Below, piece after piece: positions 1 through 5,646 of a stretch of 5,646 bases of DNA (position 1 is the first letter of the stretch; every line of letters begins with the position of its first letter). The notes under the pieces were generated by a model. The model was not told where the DNA came from, did not search any database, and saw only the letters and a list, made by a program, of their open reading frames with translations. The translations under genes were made by a program, and so were the position numbers. The stretch covers positions 2,934,452 to 2,940,097 of the forward strand of contig CP059264.1 in assembly GCA_013693915.1 (NCBI GenBank). The letters are read 5' to 3'. The DNA comes from Dechloromonas sp. Lineage in GTDB: Bacteria > Pseudomonadota > Gammaproteobacteria > Burkholderiales > Rhodocyclaceae.

Positions 1-924
1 CTTGGTCAGGCCGATGACGAGATTGGCGACGGGAACGGCACGCTGCAGGTTCTCGATGAAATAGGTGAGCGAGATGTCCAGCTGCAACATAGCGGAAAGC
101 ATGCCGCCGACCAGGGCGATCGCCGAGGCCCAGAGCACGAGCATCGGCATCACGACGGTCAACGCCAGCAATTTGGGCAATACCACGCGAACGCTGCGCG
201 AAATGCCCATCGCCGCCAGCGCGTCGATTTCCTCGGTGACCCGCATGACGCCGATCTGCGCCGTCATCGCCGATCCCGAGCGGCCGGCGACGAGGACCGC
301 CACCAGCACCGGGCCAAGTTCGCGAATGATCGAGATGCCGAGAATATTGACGATGAACAGGTCGGCGCCGACGCTGCGCAACTGGAGGGCCGATAGATAA
401 CTGATCGTCACCCCGATCAGGAATCCGACCAGGCCGGTGACCGGCAGGGCGAGCGCGCCAGCCTTGTAGATGTTCGCTGCGGTCTCTTTCCAAGGGATCT
501 CGGAAGGATGGCGGGCGAGGTGCCAAACATCGAGGAGCATCTGCCCGAACAGGGTCACCAGCCCGACGGCATTGTCGATCGCGCCGAGCAACAGATCGCC
601 GACGCGCGCGACCGGCCCCCGAGCCGTGACCGTCTCCGACCTCGCTCCGGCGGGCGCCAGCGAAACCCGCTCGACGGCGCGCCGGTGGGTTTCCGTGACG
701 ATCAGATCCGCCGGCCAGCGCTCGTTCCACATCCGCCAGAGGAGCACGGCCGCCGCACTGTCCAGCCGGTCGACGCCCGAAAGATCCCACGACAAGTTAC
801 CGAACCCGCCAGCCGCCAGCCTCGACTGCAATTCCGGAAGCTGAGGCAGCAGCGCGGCCAGCGTCCATTCCCCGGTCAGCACGACTTTCCCCGACTCGAT
901 CTGCAGACGGGGCGGGTTGCTCAT
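1..924 (-). CDS. STAS-MlaE type ABC transporter permease (3' end outside window)
   Basis: The frame is open from ATG at 924 to the left edge, giving 308 residues with no stop, so the C-terminus is missing. Residues 1 to about 95 look like a STAS/MlaB-like domain: a strand-rich start, then SGVDRLDSAAAVLLW at 49-63, matching the STAS pattern of a hydrophobic strand followed by an Asp-Ser turn and a helix. From about residue 110 it matches the MlaE/Ttg2B permease family (COG0767 type). Visible signatures are GFLIGVTISYLSALQL (167-182), IIRELGPVLVAVLVAGRSGS (199-218) and VTEEIDALAAMGI (229-241), with hydrophobic membrane segments around 155-175, 190-213 and 249-275. MlaE proteins are inner-membrane subunits of phospholipid (Mla) or related MCE-linked ABC importers/exporters. 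The ATPase and MCE partners are not in view and may lie beyond position 1. The start overlaps the ppx stop (ATGA), with AGGAGG five bases upstream, which suggests co-translation. The family is secure. The substrate is inferred and could be phospholipid or another hydrophobic compound. Confidence 0.9.
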   Translation of the reverse strand, partial: MSNPPRLQIESGKVVLTGEWTLAALLPQLPELQSRLAAGGFGNLSWDLSGVDRLDSAAAVLLWRMWNERWPADLIVTETHRRAVERVSLAPAGARSETVTARGPVARVGDLLLGAIDNAVGLVTLFGQMLLDVWHLARHPSEIPWKETAANIYKAGALALPVTGLVGFLIGVTISYLSALQLRSVGADLFIVNILGISIIRELGPVLVAVLVAGRSGSAMTAQIGVMRVTEEIDALAAMGISRSVRVVLPKLLALTVVMPMLVLWASAIALVGGMLSAMLQLDISLTYFIENLQRAVPVANLVIGLTK

Positions 925-2423
925 GCCGACCTCCTCGCCGTCCTCGACTTGACCGCGTAATCACGGCCGATTTCCCTCCACACTGCCGCTTCTTCGCTCA
1001 AGGCGGCCGCCGTCCAGGGGTTTTCCTTCAGCCATCCAGCGGGCAGAACGAGTTGATAGCCGCCGGTTGTTGCCCTCACCCGCCATGCCGGCAGCGCGCG
1101 ATCGTCACGCGTCCGGTGCAGCAGGACCGCGAGCCGCAGACAGAAAACCAGCCTCCAGACGCTGTCGACCGCAGGCAGGGCACCCAGCTTGTCAAGCGTT
1201 CCGCGGTGGGCAAGAACCAGCATCGCCAGGCGCGCCTGATCCCTCTTGGAAAAACCCGGCATGTCCGCGTAGGTGAGGATATATGCGCCGTGCTTGTGAT
1301 ACGCGCTGTGCGCCACTGAAATGCCGATCTCGTGGAGACGCGCCGCCCACGACAGAAACTGCAGGTCAGCGGTGGCGGGCGTACCCTCGGCAAGCTGGAT
1401 CAGCGCCGAATGGGCGGTAGCTTCGACCCGCTCGCTCTGGTCAACCTCGACCTGATAACGGCGACGAAACTGCTTCACCGTCGAGTCGCGCATGTCGTGG
1501 TGATGATATCGGCCGAGCAGGTCGTAGAGGACACCGAGGCGCAGTGCACCATCGGCATACGACATCGTCTCGATCCCGAGCTCCGCGAAAACCGCCGACA
1601 TGATGGCAGTCCCGCCTGCCAGGACCGGCATGCGATCGGCCTTGATGCCCTGCAGATCGAGGGCCTCGGCCGAACCGGCATCGACCAGCAGGTCACAGAA
1701 CGTGTCGAGCCCCTCCCGAGTGATGCCGAAACGCCCGCCCGGATTCAACTGGTTCAACTCCAGCACATCGGCGATCGCACGGGCCGTCCCGGAAGAACCG
1801 ACCGCTTCCTTCCACCCAATCCTCTTGTAGTCATGGGAGATCAGCTCGACCTCCTTGGCGGCAGAAACCTTCGCAGCACGCAAGCGCTTCCGGTCGACCT
1901 TGCCATCCGGGAAGAAGCGCAGCGTGTAGCTGACGCAGCCCATGTACAGCGATTCCATCAGTTGCGGTCGATGCCGCTTGCCGATGATGAACTCAGTTGA
2001 TCCGCCACCGATATCGACGACCAGTCGCCTGTGCGCCGCAGCCGGAAGCGAGTGCGAGGCGCCGAGGTAAATCAGGCGTGCCTCTTCACGGCCGGCAATG
2101 ATCTCGATGGGAAAGCCCAGCGCCTCCTCGGCCAGCGGCAGGAACTCCGCGGCGTTCTTGGCCACGCGCAGGGTATTGGTCGCCACTGCCCGCACCGCGC
2201 CCTGATCCAGGCCGCGCAGGCGTTCGCCGAAGCAGCGCAAGGTCTCGAGAGCACGCCCCTGCGAGTCGAGATCGAGACGTTTGTCCGCTGTCAGCCCCGA
2301 AGCCAGCCGCACCGGCTCCTTGAGGGAATCCAGCGGATAGATCTGATCGTCGACCACCCTGCCGACCTGCAGGCGGAAGCTGTTTGAGCCCATGTCGACA
2401 GCCGCAACGGTTTCGTAGATCAT
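921..2423 (-). CDS. ppx: Ppx/GppA-family exopolyphosphatase / pppGpp phosphohydrolase
   Basis: This is a 500-residue protein if started at the ATG at 2423. Family members such as E. coli Ppx and GppA are about 495-513 residues. The actin-like ASKHA fold motifs are all present: AAVDMGSNSFRL at 7-18 (phosphate-1 loop), ATNTLRVAKN at 81-90, GREEARLIYLG at 111-121 with the likely catalytic Glu at 114, and DIGGGSTE at 137-144 (phosphate-2 loop). The C-terminal part (about 310-500) has the helical HD-like segment typical of long Ppx/GppA proteins, including RLHEIGISVAHSAYHKHG. The family removes terminal phosphate from polyphosphate and/or converts pppGpp to ppGpp in the cytoplasm, and sequence alone does not separate the two activities. 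Oddly, the reading frame is open upstream into prpE with no intervening stop. I prefer the separate start at 2423 because the N-terminal motif sits where family members begin and because a terminator and a candidate promoter lie just upstream. It overlaps the downstream permease gene by 4 bases. Confidence 0.88.
   Translation of the reverse strand: MIYETVAAVDMGSNSFRLQVGRVVDDQIYPLDSLKEPVRLASGLTADKRLDLDSQGRALETLRCFGERLRGLDQGAVRAVATNTLRVAKNAAEFLPLAEEALGFPIEIIAGREEARLIYLGASHSLPAAAHRRLVVDIGGGSTEFIIGKRHRPQLMESLYMGCVSYTLRFFPDGKVDRKRLRAAKVSAAKEVELISHDYKRIGWKEAVGSSGTARAIADVLELNQLNPGGRFGITREGLDTFCDLLVDAGSAEALDLQGIKADRMPVLAGGTAIMSAVFAELGIETMSYADGALRLGVLYDLLGRYHHHDMRDSTVKQFRRRYQVEVDQSERVEATAHSALIQLAEGTPATADLQFLSWAARLHEIGISVAHSAYHKHGAYILTYADMPGFSKRDQARLAMLVLAHRGTLDKLGALPAVDSVWRLVFCLRLAVLLHRTRDDRALPAWRVRATTGGYQLVLPAGWLKENPWTAAALSEEAAVWREIGRDYAVKSRTARRSA
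930..935 (-). promoter_or_regulatory. Ribosome binding site for the MlaE-like gene
   Basis: AGGAGG reads on the minus strand inside the last codons of ppx, with a 5-base spacer to the ATG at 924. It fixes the start of the permease and lets it be translated from the ppx message. Confidence 0.75.
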
Positions 2424-2441
2424 TCGCTCGCAATCATCAAG

Positions 2442-2447
2442 TTCCTT
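2442..2447 (-). promoter_or_regulatory. Candidate Shine-Dalgarno in the ppx leader, with a 5-codon mini-ORF
   Basis: AAGGAA on the minus strand lies 18 bases before the ppx ATG at 2423, which is too far for direct use. It is 4 bases from another ATG (2437-2435) that opens the peptide MIASE and stops with a TGA at 2422-2420, overlapping the ppx ATG as ATGA. This could deliver ribosomes to ppx by termination-reinitiation. The sites are seen directly, but their use is inferred and a chance arrangement is quite possible. Confidence 0.3.
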
Positions 2448-2458
2448 GTCTGGCAAGC

Positions 2459-2467
2459 ATTCTAGCA
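2459..2467 (-). promoter_or_regulatory. Candidate extended -10 promoter for ppx
   Basis: The minus strand reads TGCTAGAAT, that is a TGn extension followed by TAGAAT, which differs from TATAAT by one base. It lies between the prpE terminator and ppx, and would start transcription near 2452, giving a leader of roughly 29 bases. I see no -35 hexamer at 16-18 bases upstream, so it rests on the extended -10 alone. If used, ppx is its own transcription unit together with the permease gene. Confidence 0.4.
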
Positions 2468-2502
2468 CCCGCCCCCAACGCCCGCTCCCGCTGCGGCGAG
2501 AC

Positions 2503-2529
2503 AAAAAAACCGCCAGGTTGCCCTGGCGG
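2503..2529 (-). terminator. Intrinsic (Rho-independent) terminator after prpE
   Basis: On the minus strand a perfect 8-bp stem, CCGCCAGG / CCTGGCGG (2529-2522 with 2517-2510), closes a GCAA tetraloop (a GNRA loop) and is followed at once by seven T residues (2509-2503). It sits about 30 bases after the displaced TGA that would end a 629-residue PrpE, the expected place for a prpE terminator. Unusually, it is translated in the open frame that joins prpE to ppx (reads RQGNLAVFL). Confidence 0.88.
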
Positions 2530-2557
2530 GTATGGTGAACAGCACGCAGCGGCTGTG

Positions 2558-4448
2558 TCAGCTCGAGTACCCTCTTGATCTGTTCCAGCGTCGACGCGTC
2601 TTCAATCGTCGGCAGGTCACCCACATCGCGCCCTTCGGCAAGCGCCTGCAGCGAGCGCCGCAACATCTTGCCCGAACGCGTCTTCGGCAGTCCGGTAACG
2701 AAATGCACGCGGGCCGGACGGGCGATCGCGCCAAGGCTGCCATCGACGGTCGCCATGACCTCCTTCTCGAGCGCCTTGGCCAGTTCGGGAGTCGCCACCC
2801 GGGCCGGATCCTTGACGACGGCGAACGCCAGCGGCATCTGGCCCTTGAGCTTGTCCTCGACGCCGACCACGGCCACTTCGGCGATCGCCGAGTGGATCTG
2901 AATCGCCTCCTCGATTTCGCGCGTGCCTAAGCGGTGGCCGGCGACGTTGATGACGTCATCGGTGCGTCCGAGGATGGTGAAGTAGCCCTCGTCGTCCCTG
3001 ATCGCCCAGTCGAAGGATGAGTAAACCAGTGGTTCCTTGAACAACGTGAAGTACGTGCTGACGAAGCGGTCGTCCTGGCCCCAGACGGTCGAAAGGCAGC
3101 CCGGCGGCAGCGGCGGCACGACGGCGGCGATGCCCTTCTCGTTGGCTTCGCACTCGGACCCGTCCTCGCGGAAGATCCTGAGGTCGTAGCCATAGACCGG
3201 GAAGCTTGGCGAACCCAGCTTGATCCGGGTCTTCTCGACGCCCGGCAGCGCCGCCAGCATCGGCCAGCCGGTTTCGGTCTGCCAGTAATTGTCGATGACC
3301 GGCTTCTGCAGTTCCTTCATGAACCACTCGTGGGTCGTCTCGTCGAGCGGTTCGCCGGCCATGAAGATGTGCTTGAGCGACGAGAGGTCGTACTTGTGCA
3401 TGTACGCCGGGTCCTGCTTCTTGAGCACGCGCGCGGCGGTCGGCGCCGAGAACATCACGTTGACCTTGTACTTCTCGACGATCTGCCACCAGATGCCCGG
3501 ATCGGGGCGCAGCGGCGTGCCTTCGTACATCACGGTGGCCATGCCGGCGATCAGCGGGCCGTAGATGATGTAGGAGTGGCCGACCACCCAGCCGATGTCG
3601 GAGGTGGAGAAGTAGGTCTCGCCTTCGCCGCCACAGTAGATGTGCTTCATCGAAGAGGCCAGCGCCACGGCGTAGCCGCCGGTGTCGCGCTGCACGCCCT
3701 TCGGCTTGCCGGTAGTACCGGAGGTGTAGAGGATGTATGAGGGCTCGGAGGACTCCATCCACTCGCACGGAACCTGGGCATCCATGTGCTGCGCGCGCAG
3801 GGTCGCGTAATCCACGTCACGTCCCTCGACCTTGTTGAAGCCCTTGTCGATCCCGCGATCGACCATCAGTACCTTGGCCGGCTTGTATTCCGCGAGATCG
3901 ATGGCTTCGTCGAGCAGATCCTTGTAGGGCACTGCCTTGCCGCCGCGCATGCCGGCATCGGAAGATACGATAAGGACCGGCATGGCATCGTCGATGCGGG
4001 TCGCCAGCGACCCGGACGCGAAACCGCCGAAGACGACCGAGTGAATTGCCCCAATCCGCGCCGAGGCGAGGATGGCAAACGTTGCCTCGGCGATCATCGG
4101 CATATAGATCAGGATCCGGTCGCCACGCTTGACGCCAAGGCCTTTGTAGATAGCCGCCATGCGCTCGACTTCGCGCTGCAGTTCGGCGAAGGAATAGACC
4201 TTCTCCTGATCGGTTTCCGTCGAGACGTAGATCAGCGCCCGGTCATTAGGACGCTTCGCCGCGTGGCGGTCGACGGCGTTGTAGCACAGGTTGGTCTTGC
4301 CGCCGACGAACCATTTGGCGAACGGCGGGCGGGAATAGTCGCACACCTGGGTAAATGGCTCCTTCCAGTCGACAAGCCTGGCCTGCTCGGTCCAGAACTC
4401 GTCCCTGTGTTCGATGGAATACTGGTGAAACTCCTTGTACGTCGTCAT
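2558..4448 (-). CDS. prpE: Propionyl-CoA synthetase (AMP-forming), 3' end frame-disrupted
   Basis: This enzyme activates propionate with ATP and CoA to propionyl-CoA, AMP and PPi, feeding the methylcitrate or methylmalonyl routes in the cytoplasm. From the ATG at 4448 the protein shows the acyl-CoA synthetase order: N-terminal ACAS-type region (about 1-60), the ATP loop YTSGTTGKPKG at 241-251, AGEPLD at 364-369, YWQTETG at 388-394, the hinge region GRTDDVINVAGHRLGT at 494-509, and the mobile C-terminal domain with PKTRSGK ending at Lys594. Lys594 is the acetylation-regulated catalytic lysine by family position (Lys592 in Salmonella PrpE). The tail GRDVGDLPTIED is PrpE-like rather than Acs-like, and Ala364 sits where acetyl-CoA synthetase has a pocket valine. 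Family length is about 628 residues. Here a TGA at 2560-2558 would end the protein at 629 residues but is one base out of frame; the true frame runs on into ppx. I place the end at that TGA as the ancestral boundary. A start at 4478 is open too but lacks the GGAGGG signal. A gap of 55 bases without a visible terminator separates it from the upstream regulator. Confidence 0.85.
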
Positions 4449-4454
4449 ATGACT

Positions 4455-4460
4455 CCCTCC
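4455..4460 (-). promoter_or_regulatory. Ribosome binding site of prpE
   Basis: GGAGGG on the minus strand is separated from the ATG at 4448 by 6 bases. This strong site decides the start in favour of MTTYKEF over the in-frame ATG ten codons upstream at 4478. Confidence 0.85.
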
Positions 4461-4503
4461 AGCTTGGTTACCCTGCACAAAAGAAAATTGCCGGACCCTT
4501 TTT

Positions 4504-5613
4504 CTAGCTTATCCGGTCACGAAAGCGGCGTTCAATGTCTGCCAGCGGCAGATTCAATCCCAAATCCCGATTCATCAGATGCAGCAGCGGCAGGATTTCG
4601 ACGCCAAGCTGACCAAGATGCGGGCTTACGACTTCGCTGCGATGCGCAGCGATGAGTTCCAGCGCCCTCTGAACCTTCAGCTGACGCAGCTTGGCCGGCA
4701 CGCCGTCGCCGGCGACGATGCGGTTGCCGCCAGCCTGCATGCCCTCGCGCATCCGCCGACCCGCCAGGTCCAGCAACGCCAGCGCCGTGTCCGCGTGATC
4801 GACGGGCACACTGGCCACGCCGATACTCACGGTCAGGGAAACCGGCTGCCCCTGAACCGGAACATGGGCGACCTCGACGGCTTCCCGGACGCGCTCGGCG
4901 AATGCCGTAAACACCATCGGCGAAGTTCCCGGCGCAACGATGGCGAATTGACCGGGTCCGAAATGCCCCAGCGAATCCTCGGTTCGGACCTTGCCTGCGA
5001 GCATCTTGGCGAAACGCGTACCGACGCGTTCCGCCAGGTCCGGCCCGAGCCGTTCGCACACCCGGTCAAAGGCGTCGAAGCCGAGAACCATGATGCACAG
5101 GTCGATCCCTGAGCGCGCCGCATGCGACAGCGCCTGCGAAGCCTGATGTTCGAGATACCTGCGCGAGAAAAGGCCACTGGAGGGATCCTGAACCATGCTC
5201 TCGCGCCCGGCTTCCAGATTCTCGCGGGCAGCCGAAAGGGCAAGCAGATTGTTCAGGCGGGTCAGGATCTCGGCGCTGCCGGCACCCTTGGTCACGAAGT
5301 CGGAGGCTCCCAGCACCCGCACCCGCTCGCGCTCCTCCTCGGTTTCCTCGCCGGAAACGACGATGAAAGGCATCTCCTGCAACCGGCGCTGCTTGGACGC
5401 CCTGACCCTTTGCAGCAACCCGGCACCATCGAGCTTGGGCATCTGCAGGTCGGAGATCACCGCCCGGATCGAATGATCGAGCAGGAGTTGCTGCCAGGCC
5501 GCCTCGCCGTCGCCCTCCTCGCGGACGTCAAAGGTTCCCTTGAGGTTTCGGGCGAGCGCCATCCGCACCAGTCGTGAATCATCGACAACCAGAATACGGA
5601 CCGGATCCGTCAT
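4504..5613 (-). CDS. Response regulator with receiver and degenerate GGDEF domain
   Basis: This is a complete 369-residue protein. Residues 1 to about 125 form a receiver domain with the acidic pair Asp11-Asp12, phospho-acceptor Asp55 (VISDLQMPKLDG), switch Ser87 and conserved Lys109, so it should be phosphorylated by a histidine kinase that is not in view. Residues about 140-302 align by pattern with GGDEF domains: DPSSGLFSRRYLE (143-155, for DPLTGLxNRR), a central strand MVLGFDAF (175-182, for the iDiDxFK strand) and LTVSIGVAS (260-268). The signature itself is GPGQF at 219-223 instead of GGDEF, and the metal-binding Asp position of the first strand is Gly178, so diguanylate cyclase activity is unlikely. 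RTED at 210-213 keeps the RxxD inhibitory-site motif five residues before GPGQF. Residues 305-369 are a helical, leucine-rich tail of no family I recognise. Start: ATG at 5613 with GGAG six bases upstream and an in-frame TAG at 5628-5626. It ends 55 bases before prpE on the same strand. Joint transcription is possible but a link in function is not shown. Confidence 0.88.
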   Translation of the reverse strand: MTDPVRILVVDDSRLVRMALARNLKGTFDVREEGDGEAAWQQLLLDHSIRAVISDLQMPKLDGAGLLQRVRASKQRRLQEMPFIVVSGEETEEERERVRVLGASDFVTKGAGSAEILTRLNNLLALSAARENLEAGRESMVQDPSSGLFSRRYLEHQASQALSHAARSGIDLCIMVLGFDAFDRVCERLGPDLAERVGTRFAKMLAGKVRTEDSLGHFGPGQFAIVAPGTSPMVFTAFAERVREAVEVAHVPVQGQPVSLTVSIGVASVPVDHADTALALLDLAGRRMREGMQAGGNRIVAGDGVPAKLRQLKVQRALELIAAHRSEVVSPHLGQLGVEILPLLHLMNRDLGLNLPLADIERRFRDRIS

Positions 5614-5619
5614 CTCATT

Positions 5620-5626
5620 CTCCGCC
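5620..5626 (-). promoter_or_regulatory. Ribosome binding site of the response regulator gene
   Basis: GGCGGAG on the minus strand leaves 6 bases to the ATG at 5613. The in-frame TAG at 5628-5626 overlaps its upstream edge, so no longer protein is possible in this frame. Confidence 0.65.
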
Positions 5627-5646
5627 TATCTCCACGACAACCCTCC

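Larger units (their letters stand above)
921..4448 (-). other. Continuous prpE-ppx reading frame (apparent fusion)
   Basis: One uninterrupted frame runs from the prpE ATG to the ppx TGA, 1175 codons. After PrpE residue 629 a linker of 46 codons (2561-2424) leads to the Ppx initiator Met. The linker has no resemblance to either domain and encodes the terminator hairpin and T tract. By hand count 17 of its 46 codons end in A or T, against 8 of the last 36 prpE codons, and it contains low-GC codons such as TTT, TCT, CTA and CTT. I read it as a former intergenic region that happens to be open. Either the assembly carries a one-base insertion near 2561-2575 (for example in the GGG run of AAGAGGGTAC), or the prpE stop was lost by real mutation. 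Annotation software will report a two-domain protein here. Confidence 0.6.

Noticed and set aside
508..960. Plus-strand open frame of 150 codons opposite the STAS/MlaE gene
   Set aside because: Arg/Pro/Gln-rich translation without motifs, antisense to a well-supported permease with a good ribosome binding site.
2463..2471. In-frame GTG upstream of ppx as an alternative start
   Set aside because: It overlaps the candidate -10 element, has no ribosome binding site, and would add residues before the usual family N-terminus.
2956..3768. Minus-strand 270-codon frame inside prpE
   Set aside because: An out-of-frame shadow of prpE with an Arg/Ala/His-rich, low-complexity translation.
4449..4478. 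In-frame ATG at 4478 as the prpE start
   Set aside because: It adds ten residues not expected in PrpE and would place the strong GGAGGG site inside the gene. The ATG at 4448 has ideal spacing to that site.
4449..4503. Sigma-54 type promoter before prpE (GG...GC pattern near CCGGCAATTTTC...TGTGCA)
   Set aside because: The spacing between the GG and GC elements is 14 bases rather than the required 10, and no clear sigma-70 hexamer pair was found either.
3786..4655. Long plus-strand open frame of 289 codons opposite the 5' end of prpE and the end of the regulator gene
   Set aside because: It lies antisense to clear PrpE motifs, crosses two real genes and their gap, and its translation shows no domain. 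Long antisense frames are expected in GC-rich coding DNA.

Overview
The window is a GC-rich, densely packed bacterial segment in which every gene I can support lies on the minus strand. The gene types, compact spacing and high G/C at third codon positions fit a proteobacterium. The protein sequences look betaproteobacterial to me, possibly Rhodocyclales or Accumulibacter-like, but that placement comes from memory of the families and was not tested by a search.

In transcription order (high to low coordinate) the layout is as follows. (1) 5613-4504: a complete 369-residue response regulator with an intact receiver domain, a degenerate GGDEF domain and a helical tail. (2) 4448 to about 2558: prpE, a propionyl-CoA synthetase with a strong ribosome binding site. 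(3) 2503-2529: a textbook intrinsic terminator, followed by a candidate extended -10 element. (4) 2423-921: a 500-residue Ppx/GppA-family phosphatase. (5) From 924 to beyond the left edge: a STAS-MlaE type ABC transporter permease, cut by the window. Its start overlaps the ppx stop by 4 bases (ATGA).

The oddest feature is that prpE has no stop codon in its own frame. The frame continues through the terminator and a 46-codon linker directly into ppx, giving a nominal 1175-residue PrpE-Ppx polypeptide. A TGA lies at 2560-2558, one base out of frame, exactly where a normal 629-residue PrpE would end. The linker holds a perfect GC stem with a T tract and a plausible promoter, and its codon use is less GC-rich at third positions. 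The likeliest reading is two ancestral genes whose boundary was recently erased by a one-base insertion, by loss of a stop, or by a sequence error. A genuine in-frame fusion is the more exciting alternative, because it would join propionate activation to polyphosphate or (p)ppGpp hydrolysis.

The second notable feature is the regulator's GGDEF domain. Its active-site motif has become GPGQF, while an RxxD motif in the exact register of the c-di-GMP inhibitory site is kept. This suggests a nucleotide sensor rather than a cyclase. I see no RNA genes, insertion sequences, CRISPR arrays or long repeats, and no gap above 300 bases without a gene.
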